A DNA stretch of 39,937 nt from Gammaproteobacteria bacterium (GCA_004214065.1 SGZM01000008.1:1-39937); one strand, 5' to 3'. Numbered from the stretch's first letter, positions 8,149 to 17,764 are shown. Numbers and translations: made by a program. The notes: generated from the letters alone by a model not told the origin.

Positions 8149-9500
8149 GATTGCCCTTCTTTAAGTTGTCTTAATAGATCCTTATGCATTTTTGCATCAA
8201 TTGGATAGAAATAAATAATGACTAAACTTAGCGCTACACCTATAGAAGGGATTAAAGTCATTATTGCTTTCATATTTGAGATCGTAGTATCTGATTGAAC
8301 TTCATTTGCTTGAAAACCAATAAAGTCTAGTACAAGTCCAAGTATTATTATGGCAAAGGCTATTGAGCCTTTTTGAGCAAAAGTCATAAATCCATATAAG
8401 GAAGATTCACTTCTTACTCCAGTATGCACTTCTCCGTATTCAATGGTATCAGGTAGCATAGACCAGAATAAAATACCTCCTGCACCAGAGCCAAAACCAA
8501 TGAATGCAACCAAGAATAATAATTCTGACAATGTATCAATTTCGTAAAGATAAAAAACCAATAAAGCAATAAGGGTTATAGAACTTGATATGAGCCAAGT
8601 TAATTTTTTTCCTATATTGTTTGATATTGACCACCAGATAGGAATACTCAAAAAAGCAACAATACCACTTGTAAATAATATAGTCCCTTGGTGTTCATGA
8701 AGGTTCAACGCATATTTGGTGTAATAAATTAGGTTGTTTCCAAAAAAGATAGTGGTAATCCCTACTATTAAAGTAGCTGAAAAAACTAGCCAGAAAGGTC
8801 CATTTTTTCCAATCGCTTTTGCTGCCTCAGATAAACTACCGCCTACTCGCTCTATACCCTGATCATTGGAAGGTTCTTTTACAGTTAAAAAGGTAATAGC
8901 ATGGATCCCTAATGCCGTTAAGCCTGCGATAGTTGCCAAAACAACAAATCCCAAACTTTCATCCTCACCTCCAACCCAAAAAATAATTGGAAACGCAAGT
9001 AATGCCATGAGATTCGTACCAGTTTGCGCTCCAAGCATCCTAAAGCCAGTTAAATTTGTTCTTTCCTGACTATCTGAAGTAATCCTGGGGGTTAGAGAAG
9101 AAAATGGAACACTAACAAGAGTGAAGCAGGTTCTATGTAGAAGATTTGCAAATAACAAGAAAAAGAAAAGAGCTCCGCCTTCCAACGGTGGAACCCAAAA
9201 CAAAAGTATAAAAGATAAAGCTAATGGTATATTTCCAAAGAGTAGGTAAGGTCTATAAACACCCCATTTAGTTCTAGTTCGTTCAGCCATATAACCCATG
9301 AAAGGATCAGTTATGGCATCCCAAAACATTCCAATACCGTAAATTAAACCTGCAAGGGAAGGTGAAATACCCACAACATCTGTATAAAAATATAAAAGGT
9401 ATAACCCGACGCCACTCCAATACAGGCAGATTGCTATATCCCCTATTCCGTAACCTAAACGAGTTTTAAGGTTTAATTTTTCAACTAGAGCTTCAGTCAT
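8145..9500 (-). CDS. GPH-family (MelB-like) MFS sugar:cation symporter
   Basis: This 451-residue inner-membrane protein has about twelve hydrophobic segments. The N-terminus TRLGYGIGDIAICLYWSGVG and the loop GMFWDAITDPFMGYMAERTRTKWGVYRPY are hallmark features of the glycoside-pentoside-hexuronide:cation symporters (MelB, XynB and relatives). These carry the Asp in DAxxDPxxG that takes part in cation binding. GILFWSMLPDTIEYGE near the C-terminal half is also typical. It should import a mono- or oligosaccharide with Na+ or H+. It is 49 nt downstream of the SSS symporter and overlaps the fused oxidoreductase by 4 nt, so the three are probably co-expressed. The exact sugar cannot be read from sequence; a glucoside or disaccharide would fit the neighbouring GH3 enzymes. 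Confidence 0.92.
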   Translation of the reverse strand: MTEALVEKLNLKTRLGYGIGDIAICLYWSGVGLYLLYFYTDVVGISPSLAGLIYGIGMFWDAITDPFMGYMAERTRTKWGVYRPYLLFGNIPLALSFILLFWVPPLEGGALFFFLLFANLLHRTCFTLVSVPFSSLTPRITSDSQERTNLTGFRMLGAQTGTNLMALLAFPIIFWVGGEDESLGFVVLATIAGLTALGIHAITFLTVKEPSNDQGIERVGGSLSEAAKAIGKNGPFWLVFSATLIVGITTIFFGNNLIYYTKYALNLHEHQGTILFTSGIVAFLSIPIWWSISNNIGKKLTWLISSSITLIALLVFYLYEIDTLSELLFLVAFIGFGSGAGGILFWSMLPDTIEYGEVHTGVRSESSLYGFMTFAQKGSIAFAIIILGLVLDFIGFQANEVQSDTTISNMKAIMTLIPSIGVALSLVIIYFYPIDAKMHKDLLRQLKEGQS

Positions 9501-9549
9501 TAAAGCTAAGTTTATAGGTATGAAGAAAAGATTAAAGTTTTATCTTTTT

Positions 9550-11115
9550 TTACCACCACAATGTATAAACAGCAATCAAGACAATTAAGATTACTCCGGT
9601 TGAAATATTAAAGCCGCGCGAAGTTTTGAAATTAATTGAACTAAGATTGATGGCTTTTTCTTGATCACTGTAACCTTGAACCAGAGCGGTCATGTAACAT
9701 AAAAATCCTGTTACCAAAAATACTATTCCCATTCTGTGCTGAAAAGGAAAATCATCAGGTGCTAAAAAAAACATCCCAATAGATAGGATTAATGAAGCTA
9801 GAGCTGCGACTAAAACAGAAAGACTAGTTGCCTTTTTCCAAAACAAAGCAACTAAAAATATAACTAAAATTCCTGGAGTAAAGAAACCTGTAAAGTTTTG
9901 AATATATTGAAAGGCAGATTCTAAATTTCCAAGAAGTGGTTGAGCGCATAATGCTGCAATTACTATTGATATTAGGGCTACGTTCCTACCAACTACAACT
10001 AATTTTCTTTCATTTACTTCTTGAGTAAGAAATTGCTTATAAATATCCATAGTAAAAATTGTACTCACACTGTTTGTCATAGAAGCTAAAGAAGACACAA
10101 TAGCTGCAATAAGTGCTGCAAAAGTTAGCCCCAAAAGACCAGCTGGTAACAAACTCATCATTGCAGGATATGCCGTATCGGGTGTATCTAGCTGAGGAAT
10201 GAGAATAACAGCACATATTCCAGGAAGGACTACCACAAATGGCATTAATAATTTTAAGTAAGCAGCAAACATGACACCTTTTTGAGCTTCAGGTAGTGAT
10301 TTTGCACCTAGAGCGCGTTGAGTAATGTATTGGTTAAAACCCCAATAAGCGAAATGCGCCACCCATAAACCACCGATTAATACCCAAACACCAGGAAGAT
10401 CTGAATAACTAGGATTATCTTTAGATAAAATCATGTCAAACTTTTCAGGAACAGAATTAATCAATATCTGAAACCCTTCTAAAAAACCTTGATTATTACT
10501 AATTTTATCTAGAGCTATAAATGAAACAGTTAACCCTCCAAATATCAGAAGAGCCACTTGAATCGCATCTGTTAAAGCGACTGCCTTCAATCCTCCTTTG
10601 AGCGAATAAGCTAACGAAAAAATTACTAAAGCCCATAATCCATAAACAATATCAAGCCCCGTAAGGGTGTTTATAGCCAGAGAACCTAACCATAGTACGG
10701 AAGTTAAATTAATAAAAATATAGACTGCAACCCAAAATAAAGACAAGACAAGACAGACCCATTTATCAAATCTCTGTTCTAAAAATTGGGGCATCGTATA
10801 AATTTTCTTTTCCAAGAAAATAGGTAAAAAATATTTAGCCATGACAATTAATGCTATAGCGGCAGTCAATTCATACGTAGCTATAGCCATGCCTACTACA
10901 TATCCTTGTCCCGACATTCCAATAATCTGTTCAGCAGAAATATTAGCTGCTATGAGAGAGGCACCTATTGCCCACCAAGGAAGTGACCTACCTGCCAGGA
11001 AATAGTCCTCAGAAGTTTTTTCTTTACCTTTGTCTCTAGACACCCATGTTGCGAGTCCTATTAAGCCAAGACAATAAATGCCGATAATCCATAAATCTAA
11101 AACTGCAAACTTCAT
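9550..11115 (-). CDS. Sodium:solute symporter (SSS family, SGLT-like)
   Basis: The 521-residue membrane protein has about 14 hydrophobic segments with the LeuT-type SSS arrangement. LAGRSLPWWAIGASLIAANIS lies in the first transmembrane region, where vSGLT places substrate- and Na+-binding residues. YTMPQFLEQRF is the conserved SSS cytoplasmic motif, and the segment AAIVSSLASMTNSVSTIFTMD carries the serines of the Na2 site in the eighth core helix. The length is close to Vibrio vSGLT. It probably takes up a hexose released by the exported GH3 enzyme; this comes from context, since SSS members also carry amino acids and organic acids. The start is 9 nt after the GH3 stop, indicating one transcription unit. 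Confidence 0.92.
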   Translation of the reverse strand: MKFAVLDLWIIGIYCLGLIGLATWVSRDKGKEKTSEDYFLAGRSLPWWAIGASLIAANISAEQIIGMSGQGYVVGMAIATYELTAAIALIVMAKYFLPIFLEKKIYTMPQFLEQRFDKWVCLVLSLFWVAVYIFINLTSVLWLGSLAINTLTGLDIVYGLWALVIFSLAYSLKGGLKAVALTDAIQVALLIFGGLTVSFIALDKISNNQGFLEGFQILINSVPEKFDMILSKDNPSYSDLPGVWVLIGGLWVAHFAYWGFNQYITQRALGAKSLPEAQKGVMFAAYLKLLMPFVVVLPGICAVILIPQLDTPDTAYPAMMSLLPAGLLGLTFAALIAAIVSSLASMTNSVSTIFTMDIYKQFLTQEVNERKLVVVGRNVALISIVIAALCAQPLLGNLESAFQYIQNFTGFFTPGILVIFLVALFWKKATSLSVLVAALASLILSIGMFFLAPDDFPFQHRMGIVFLVTGFLCYMTALVQGYSDQEKAINLSSINFKTSRGFNISTGVILIVLIAVYTLWW

Positions 11116-11124
11116 TACTAACTC

Positions 11125-13590
11125 CTAATTACATGGAAAGATAGACTTTCCACCTTCTCCGCCTTCTAAATAAATTTTACCAATATCAAATTTCCATTTA
11201 CCCATACTGGAGAATCCTATTAAAGAATCTATACTCCTTAAATCAGCGCCCTTATTCTTAAGGCACTTTAATGGCAATCCTATAGTCTGCCATTTTTTCT
11301 CTTCTAAACTTAAAATAAAAGGCCTTATATCTATCTCTAAATCACAATTTGTACCGCAATCAAGTCTATAAAAAAGGGGATTATCAAGATCTTCTTTTAA
11401 TAATCTAAAATCAAAAGTAAGAATACCGCTAGCTTGTTCTTCTGTTTGTAAATTTAAGCCAGTAGTATTTTGTAAAGACCAATTGGAAGGCCCTTTAGTA
11501 AAAGATACCCTATAAGCATCTTCTTGAAGTTTGCCGTCTATTATCCTAACAGAGACTTCATTATTCTTACTAATCATTATTTTTTTGTTAAAAATAGACT
11601 CCCCCGAAGGTGATCCGACAATAACCTGATACCCTTTTGTTGGCCAACCCTGCAGTAATACATCCCCTAATCTTGAGTCTTTTACAAACTGTGTATCTTC
11701 TTCTAATAAGTCTATAAAAATATTATCTTTCAACGTAAGTCCATATCCATACTTGAATAAAGGCTCATAAGAAGATTCCCAAAAATTTAAAGTAGATTGA
11801 TTTACATCTTTTGGCCATGAAAAGGGAAGTTTACCCTTAAAGTCAGTTTTTAAACCATCTTGTGTTTGGGCAAAAAGAACTTCTGCTATTCCGTCTCCTT
11901 CTGTACCAGGAAGCCAAGTTGCAACAAATGCATCTGCTGTATTTAATTCTTTATTTACCCATAAAGGCCTACCAGAAATAAATAAATAAATAATATCCAC
12001 TCCTTGCTTCCTTAACTCTTTAGCAATTGCAAGGTGATCAAATTCATTATTATTGAAAGAAAGATCATTAACAGATCCTTGATATTCAGCATATGGATCT
12101 TCTCCGATCACTATGATTGCCGAGTCTGGTTTAGATTGAGATTTTCCGTCAATACTATAATAAATTTCTCCTTTAGCTTTTTTAACAAAGCGCTCTAGGC
12201 CTTGATAGATTGTTGTAGCACCAGGGAAATTTTTATTTGTAGTGCCTGTTCCTTGCCAAGTGAAAGACCAACCGCCGGATATTTTTGAAATATCTTTAGC
12301 ACCTTTTCCAATAACTAAAATTTTCTTTGATGGGTTCAAGGGCAAAGTTTTATTATTATTCTTAAGTAGCACAAGAGACTCTCTTACTGCCTGACGAGCA
12401 AGATCTCTATGAGACTTTGAATCAATAGTTTCGTTTGGAAAACTTTTGTATCTATAAGCAGGTCTCTCCTTGTTAAACAGGCCATATAGTAGCTTTACTC
12501 TCAGAACTCTTCTTACAGCATCATTGAGTCGGCTAATAGAAATTTTTCCCGATTTTGCTTGGGCTAAGGTATTTTCATATAGAGACTTCCAAGAATCTGT
12601 AACCATAAACATGTCTAGACCAGCATTGATCGCTTCAGGACAACTAGATACGAGACAGCCATCAACCTCTTGATGACCATTCCAGTCACCCAGGACAACC
12701 CCTTTGAAACCCATATCCTTTTTTAATAAATTAGTCAGAAGGTATTCATGTCCATGAAGCTTCTCTCCATTCCAAGAATTAAATGAAGCCATGATAAATT
12801 GGACTCCAGATTCAATAGTTGAAAAATAACCTTGTCCATGAATATCAATTAAATCATTTTGAGTAAGAACTGTATTTCCTTTGTCCACACCATTCAGTGT
12901 TCCTCCATCTCCAATGAAATGTTTAGCTGTTGCTAGTACTTTTCCCTTTTTAAGAAAATCTTTATTTAATTCACCTTGATAGCCCTCTACTGCAGCCTTT
13001 CCCATTTTTGCTACGAGCTCAGGGTCTTCAGAAAATCCTTCATAAGTTCTCCCCCATCTATCATCTACTGGAACTGAAACTGCAGGAGCAAAAGTAAGAT
13101 CCAGACCACTTAGATATACATCTTGTGCAACTGCACTGCTTATATCTCTTATTAGGTCTATATTTCTAGTAGCCCCTAATCCGATATTATGAGGATATAG
13201 AACTGCACCTCTTAGATTATTGTGCCCATGTACAGCATCTGTTCCCCAAAGCACTGGAATGCCCTTTCCGTCGTCACCATTTTTAGAGGAAATAAAATAT
13301 TTATCGGCTAAAAGCTGCCAATCTTTAACAGAATGATTTTTCTTACCATATGGAAAACTACCTCCTCCATTAAGAATTGCACCTATTTTGTACTCACTCA
13401 CTTCCTCTGGCGAGATATGACTTATTTCAATCATAAAGATTTGACCTACTTTATCTTCAAGGGTCATTGAACTTAAATAAGACTCAATTCTCTCATCGAG
13501 TAAATTGCTTTCGGTGTCTTTCAAATCACCTGAATAAAGCATTGAAATAAAGGGAAGTAAGCTAAGTATCTGTAAAAAATTTTTAAACAT
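11125..13590 (-). CDS. Exported GH3 exo-beta-glucanase/beta-glucosidase (ExoP-like)
   Basis: I choose the ATG at 13588-13590 (821 residues). The longer frame would start with GTG at 13638, inside a terminator hairpin, while the ATG directly begins a signal peptide (MFKNFLQILSLLPFISMLYSG). No lipobox Cys is seen, so the product should be periplasmic or released. The mature protein has a GH3 barrel with GTDAVHGHNN, DDRWGRTYEGFSEDP, KHFIGDGGT (223-231) and the nucleophile in VVLGDWNGHQE (Asp302). The second domain has the acid/base region GEDPYAEYQG. An additional C-terminal beta-rich domain of about 200 residues recalls Pseudoalteromonas ExoP, an exo-1,3/1,4-beta-glucanase of similar length. 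It should release glucose from beta-glucan oligomers taken in by the neighbouring receptor. The linkage preference is inferred. Confidence 0.92.
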   Translation of the reverse strand: MFKNFLQILSLLPFISMLYSGDLKDTESNLLDERIESYLSSMTLEDKVGQIFMIEISHISPEEVSEYKIGAILNGGGSFPYGKKNHSVKDWQLLADKYFISSKNGDDGKGIPVLWGTDAVHGHNNLRGAVLYPHNIGLGATRNIDLIRDISSAVAQDVYLSGLDLTFAPAVSVPVDDRWGRTYEGFSEDPELVAKMGKAAVEGYQGELNKDFLKKGKVLATAKHFIGDGGTLNGVDKGNTVLTQNDLIDIHGQGYFSTIESGVQFIMASFNSWNGEKLHGHEYLLTNLLKKDMGFKGVVLGDWNGHQEVDGCLVSSCPEAINAGLDMFMVTDSWKSLYENTLAQAKSGKISISRLNDAVRRVLRVKLLYGLFNKERPAYRYKSFPNETIDSKSHRDLARQAVRESLVLLKNNNKTLPLNPSKKILVIGKGAKDISKISGGWSFTWQGTGTTNKNFPGATTIYQGLERFVKKAKGEIYYSIDGKSQSKPDSAIIVIGEDPYAEYQGSVNDLSFNNNEFDHLAIAKELRKQGVDIIYLFISGRPLWVNKELNTADAFVATWLPGTEGDGIAEVLFAQTQDGLKTDFKGKLPFSWPKDVNQSTLNFWESSYEPLFKYGYGLTLKDNIFIDLLEEDTQFVKDSRLGDVLLQGWPTKGYQVIVGSPSGESIFNKKIMISKNNEVSVRIIDGKLQEDAYRVSFTKGPSNWSLQNTTGLNLQTEEQASGILTFDFRLLKEDLDNPLFYRLDCGTNCDLEIDIRPFILSLEEKKWQTIGLPLKCLKNKGADLRSIDSLIGFSSMGKWKFDIGKIYLEGGEGGKSIFPCN

Positions 13591-13603
13591 TCTTATTAGA
13601 TTC

Positions 13604-13632
13604 AAAAAAGAGGGCTTATGCCCTCTTTTTTT
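13604..13632. terminator. Strong bidirectional-type terminator between receptor and GH3 genes
   Basis: A perfect stem AAAAAAGAGGGC (13604-13615) / GCCCTCTTTTTT (13620-13631) with a TTAT loop. On the minus strand it lies 14 nt after the receptor stop codon and is followed by T6, so it should end most receptor transcripts. The GH3 ATG is only 14 nt beyond it, leaving almost no room for a separate promoter, so the downstream genes probably depend on read-through. Confidence 0.88.
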
Positions 13633-13646
13633 ATTCACAAAATAAT

Positions 13647-16600
13647 TTAGAAGTTTGTTCTAAATCCTAACTTATAAACAGGACCATGATCTTGTGACAA
13701 GAATAACATCTCAGAATGACGCGCGTGTAAACGTGTAGATTCGTCATTGATGTTCATAGCGTCTAGGAATAAGGTAGTATCTTGATTAAGTCTATACTGA
13801 TAAGAAAGGTCCACTTGAGTTCTTTCTTCGACGTATAAAGGTTGATCGTAGTTAGCAAAACCTGCAACTGTCTCTCCTCGGTAATTTACTGCTATTCTTG
13901 CAGTATGTTTTTCGTCTTCATAGAAAACCGAGAAGTTACCAGAATCACCCAATCCATCTAAAATAAATTGTTCTCCAATAACTGAACGATTAACATCAAC
14001 GTCACCTCCACTAATTTCTGTGTAATTAAACTGCATACCATAAGGAGTGCCTTCAAATAGGTGCTGTAAGGCAACTTCTATGCCGCTAACAGTGCCCTCT
14101 TCTTTGTTATAAGGTCTAGTGACTTCAAAAGTGGCTAAAGGGTCTCCCGCTTGACCATCTATGTAACCAGGATTACATCTCCACCATCCGCCATCATTAC
14201 AATTAGGTGATGACATTCCAGCATCTTGAGCCCAATACACATTCCAAAACTCAGGTAATGCTCCATCATGAGCTTGCATAGCTAGAGCAACCCAAGCCAT
14301 ATGTTGGAAGTCATTCATCCACGGCTGAGCCCACAAAGCCTGTTGTGATGTGCAGTGAACTACTCCAGAAGGATCACCTGCAGCAGTACCTGGCCTTCCA
14401 GCATCGATCCAGTCCTGAACACAGCTTTGTGCAAACTGACCAATAGCTGATTGAGCAGGATTTGTAAGTCCATCTACTGAAGTATTAACTGTTCTAGATC
14501 CAATGAAATTTTCTACTTCTTTTCTGAAATAATTGACTGCAAAATAACTCCCTTCTGCGTAGTAGTTTTCGTAACTTAAATCTAAGTTAGATGATTGTAG
14601 AGGCTCTAGAGCTGGGTTTCCTCCAGAAGCAGTTGGAGTTAGGTAATTTCTATTTCCATAAGTCAATTGAGATCGTAAATCTTGCAGACTTGGTCTTGCA
14701 ATTGAATCACTGTAAGAGAATCTAATAACTTGATTTTCTGTAATGCCTAAAGACATAGCAATACTAGGTAATACTTCATCACCTTCTCCGTACCTAGGAG
14801 CATCCACAACACCTCCAGTAACGTATTCAAGTCCGTTGATGAAATCCCATCTAATATTGGACGGTTTAGCTTCTAAACTTATAGATTCACTATCTGTCGA
14901 TTCGTATCTTATTCCAGCAACAATATTAAGGGGCATACCATTAATATCTGTTTCCATATTTAACTGGATAAATGCTGAATCTAAATCTTCTATTATTCTT
15001 TCGTTAGAATCAATATCTCCAGCTGTTATAGCGCCATTCGCAGCAGTAAATGCTGTTAAAGCAAGAGATTTATTTATATGGTAATAGTAATCAGTTCCTA
15101 AATTTGGACTAAAGGAGTCCATAAAACTGCCGAGTCCCGTTTGAGTAAATATTCGATCTGGATATTGAGCAGCTGAAGGACTTGTTGCACCATTAGCATT
15201 ACCCATTCTTACATCAGCAAATACATTTTCTATTCTTGAAATACCAAAGTTAACTGACTTAATCATTCCAAGATCTAGATTCCATTCTCCATTGATCTGG
15301 AGTTGTTCTATATCATTCTCTTTTTTTGCATCCCATAACTGTATACCTGTTGAGTAATAGTCTGCCGCATTAAACGCAGTATCATAGGCAAAAGTATTGA
15401 TACCTGAAGTACCTGCATTAGTTTGAGTCAATACACCCTTTTTATCTGTTGTAAATCCCATTTCGTTTGGTAACTCAGAACCTACTTTTACTGAAGAAGA
15501 ATCATGGTAATCAAATGAAACCCTTAAGTCATCGTTTAGCTGCCAGTCTATATTCAAACCTATGGAATTATTAAGGTTTTTAGTAGCACCCCATATTAGT
15601 TGATGATCATAAGACCTGTTACCAACAACTAAATCTGTATAAACACCATTTGAATTAATAGTGGCTTGCTGTGTATCCCAGCCACCCAACCATGAACCAA
15701 ACATAGTACCTTCAGATTGAAAATCTACTCCAGAATATGTGTAGTCTAAAGTAGTAACAATATTTTCATTAACTTCATATTGGAAAGTAGCTTGGGCATT
15801 CTTCCTTAGTCTCTTATTGTCTTTTATCTGATAAGCAGAAGGTTCTTGGTAAAAAGTTTTTCCATCCGCTCTACCGTTATTATTTGTAACACCAGCTTGT
15901 GAGGATGATACTCGGTCATAACCTTCTATTAGAGCCATGTCTTCAGGAACAAGCCAATTTGATTCTCGAGTTCCCTCTTCTCTATTATCTCTGTCTTGAT
16001 ATGAACCGGAAAAAGAGAACCCCATTCGGCCTTGGTTGGTTGCATATAGAAAAGAAGTTTCTATAGGTCGTCTCCAAGATGCACCTAAATCTTCAGCACT
16101 AGTTGTATCTTCTACGAAATTAAAAGAAAAACTTTTCTTAGTTCCAGTAATTTGTAAAGGTTTCGTCGTAACCATGTTGATGGTTGAACCAATACCACCT
16201 GAAGGCAAAGAACTATTAGTTGATTTATAAACTTCTACTGCAGAAACACCTGGCGAAGCTATATCACCAAAATTAAATGATCTTCCGCCTTCATATTGTC
16301 CTGGTACTGTAGGCATCTGTCTGCCGTTTAACGTAACTAAGTTAAATTCAGGTCCAAATCCACGAACCGCAACTCTTTCACCTTCAACATTACTTCTATC
16401 GATTCCTACACCCACCACTCTCGCAAGTGATTCAGCTAAGTTTCCATCGGGAAACTTACCAAAATCTTCAGCAGTAATAGCTTCAACGACACCAACATTG
16501 CTTCTTTTAATAGCAATAGCATCTTTTAGACTGGCCTTAATACCAACTACAACAACTTCTTCAAGTACTTCTGAATCTGTTGGTTCATCAGATATAAGTA

Positions 16601-16661
16601 AGTTAGAAAATGTAATGGATAAAATTAATGCAAAAAATGCACTATTTAATGGATTTTTCAT
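13647..16661 (-). CDS. TonB-dependent receptor, TonB_Xanth_Caul (sugar) type
   Basis: Outer-membrane receptor of 1004 residues from the ATG at 16659-16661. The open frame extends five codons further to a TTG (16676), but TTGGGG there is better read as the ribosome-binding site, and the ATG begins a signal peptide (KNPLNSAFFALILSITFSNLLIS). A TonB-box-like EEVVVVGIKASL follows, then the plug with VAVRGFGPEFNLVTLNGRQMP. That wording is typical of the Xanthomonas-Caulobacter-type receptors (TIGR01782-like) often found with glycoside hydrolase genes. A 22-strand barrel ends in Phe (GFRTNF), as required for outer-membrane insertion. It heads the transcription unit with the exported GH3, two sugar symporters and the fused oxidoreductase, so it probably imports a beta-glucan-type oligosaccharide. 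It is controlled by a strong promoter overlapped by a LacI-type operator. Confidence 0.92.
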   Translation of the reverse strand: MKNPLNSAFFALILSITFSNLLISDEPTDSEVLEEVVVVGIKASLKDAIAIKRSNVGVVEAITAEDFGKFPDGNLAESLARVVGVGIDRSNVEGERVAVRGFGPEFNLVTLNGRQMPTVPGQYEGGRSFNFGDIASPGVSAVEVYKSTNSSLPSGGIGSTINMVTTKPLQITGTKKSFSFNFVEDTTSAEDLGASWRRPIETSFLYATNQGRMGFSFSGSYQDRDNREEGTRESNWLVPEDMALIEGYDRVSSSQAGVTNNNGRADGKTFYQEPSAYQIKDNKRLRKNAQATFQYEVNENIVTTLDYTYSGVDFQSEGTMFGSWLGGWDTQQATINSNGVYTDLVVGNRSYDHQLIWGATKNLNNSIGLNIDWQLNDDLRVSFDYHDSSSVKVGSELPNEMGFTTDKKGVLTQTNAGTSGINTFAYDTAFNAADYYSTGIQLWDAKKENDIEQLQINGEWNLDLGMIKSVNFGISRIENVFADVRMGNANGATSPSAAQYPDRIFTQTGLGSFMDSFSPNLGTDYYYHINKSLALTAFTAANGAITAGDIDSNERIIEDLDSAFIQLNMETDINGMPLNIVAGIRYESTDSESISLEAKPSNIRWDFINGLEYVTGGVVDAPRYGEGDEVLPSIAMSLGITENQVIRFSYSDSIARPSLQDLRSQLTYGNRNYLTPTASGGNPALEPLQSSNLDLSYENYYAEGSYFAVNYFRKEVENFIGSRTVNTSVDGLTNPAQSAIGQFAQSCVQDWIDAGRPGTAAGDPSGVVHCTSQQALWAQPWMNDFQHMAWVALAMQAHDGALPEFWNVYWAQDAGMSSPNCNDGGWWRCNPGYIDGQAGDPLATFEVTRPYNKEEGTVSGIEVALQHLFEGTPYGMQFNYTEISGGDVDVNRSVIGEQFILDGLGDSGNFSVFYEDEKHTARIAVNYRGETVAGFANYDQPLYVEERTQVDLSYQYRLNQDTTLFLDAMNINDESTRLHARHSEMLFLSQDHGPVYKLGFRTNF

Positions 16662-16695
16662 GTTGTTTGACCCCAATTAATAGAAAATTGGCCTC

Positions 16696-16724
16696 ATTAT
16701 CCCTTATTGAGACGATTCTGACAA
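16696..16724 (-). promoter_or_regulatory. Sigma70-type promoter of the sugar TonB receptor
   Basis: On the minus strand the -35 is TTGTCA (16719-16724, 5/6 match) and the -10 is GATAAT (16696-16701, 5/6 match), with a 17-nt spacer. The predicted start near 16689 leaves a leader of about 28 nt before the chosen ATG. This is the best-matching promoter I found in the window. Confidence 0.75.
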
Positions 16725-16732
16725 CGCTGTCT
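16719..16732. promoter_or_regulatory. LacI-family operator-like palindrome over the -35 box
   Basis: TGACAACGCTGTCT has the inverted repeat GACA/TGTC around a central CG, the usual architecture of LacI-family operators. It matches the core of the NagR box described in Xanthomonas (AATGACARCGYTGTCATT), as I recall it. It overlaps the receptor -35 hexamer, so binding should block RNA polymerase. The LacI-family gene ends about 10 nt away, making it the obvious candidate repressor. Confidence 0.7.
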
Positions 16733-16742
16733 TTAGATAATT

Positions 16743-17762
16743 TTAATTAATTTTTTTGACTGAATCTCTGTAAATAATATTTGAATTTATCACGCTTTCT
16801 CGCACAAGTTCCTTATTTTCAAGTTTATCTATGAGTTTTTCAGCCGATTTCTCTCCAATCGCATCTAATGGTTGCTTAACTGTAGTAAGGGGTGGAGTAA
16901 TCATTGCAGTCATGGGTGAATCATCGAAGCCAACTACTGATAAATCACTAGGGATATTTAGACCATTCCTGTAAGCAACTTTAATGACCCCTGCTGCCAT
17001 TTCGTCGTTTGAAGAAAATATTGCTGTAGGTCTCTCTTTAAGACTCAATAACCGTTCTGCACATTGCTCTCCAGAGGATAGTGAGTTTAAACCGTTCTCA
17101 ACTATGGAGTTATCAATCTCTATACCTGCCCTATTCATGGCATCTTGATAACCCTTAAACCTATCATTAATACAAAGGTGAGTAGGATGTCCTTTTATAA
17201 AAGCTATTCTCTTATGCCCATTACTTATTAAGTAGTCTGTCATTTGCATTGAAACTTCTCTATCGTTAGTTTTTATAGAATCCTCCTCACTGATATTTAA
17301 TCCTGAAGATATTAAAACTTTAGGTAGATCAAAGCTTTCAATTAACTTTATAAATTCAACATTATCAGAATAAGGTGGAGTTACTATTAATCCAGCTAGT
17401 CTTGATTTCTTTATAAACTTTTCAGCGCTACGCATTAGTCCAACTTCATTAAACCTTAGTGGATGAATAATGACTTCATAATCTACTTTATAACAGTAGG
17501 CTAAAACTCCTTCCATAATATGAGAGATGTAGTTTGGGCTAGGTGTATCGTATATTAGTGAAATAATTTTAGGTTTAGACCGCGCCAAAGATTGAGCGAA
17601 AGCATTGGGTTGATAATCTAGTAAATCGATTGCCGTTTCAACTTTCTTAACTGTTTCTAAAGACACATTTGGTTCATTATTTATAACTCTAGAAACAGTT
17701 TTAATTGAAACTTTAGCCTTATTAGCTACATCTTGAATGGTTGATGCTTTCTTTATAGACAT
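16743..17762 (-). CDS. LacI/GalR-family transcriptional repressor
   Basis: The 339-residue protein has the N-terminal LacI helix-turn-helix and hinge (TIQDVANKAKVSIKTVSRVIN, then LLDYQPNAFAQSLA, about 8-58). A periplasmic-binding-protein-like ligand domain follows, with typical IAFIKGHP, AIFSSNDEMAAGVI and LSVVGFDDSPM segments. It should bind an imported sugar or derivative and release the operator that covers the receptor promoter downstream. It is last in a tight three-gene operon, starting 2 nt after the nitrilase gene ends, so its own expression probably follows that operon's promoter and may be autoregulated. The inducer is unknown; the neighbourhood suggests glucose oligomers, while the operator resembles that of a GlcNAc regulator. 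Confidence 0.93.
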   Translation of the reverse strand: MSIKKASTIQDVANKAKVSIKTVSRVINNEPNVSLETVKKVETAIDLLDYQPNAFAQSLARSKPKIISLIYDTPSPNYISHIMEGVLAYCYKVDYEVIIHPLRFNEVGLMRSAEKFIKKSRLAGLIVTPPYSDNVEFIKLIESFDLPKVLISSGLNISEEDSIKTNDREVSMQMTDYLISNGHKRIAFIKGHPTHLCINDRFKGYQDAMNRAGIEIDNSIVENGLNSLSSGEQCAERLLSLKERPTAIFSSNDEMAAGVIKVAYRNGLNIPSDLSVVGFDDSPMTAMITPPLTTVKQPLDAIGEKSAEKLIDKLENKELVRESVINSNIIYRDSVKKIN

Positions 17763-17764
17763 AT

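Noticed and set aside
13591-13638. Longer N-terminus for the exported GH3 gene from a GTG at 13638
   Set aside because: It would translate the terminator hairpin and place 16 residues before a good signal peptide; the ATG at 13590 is preferred.
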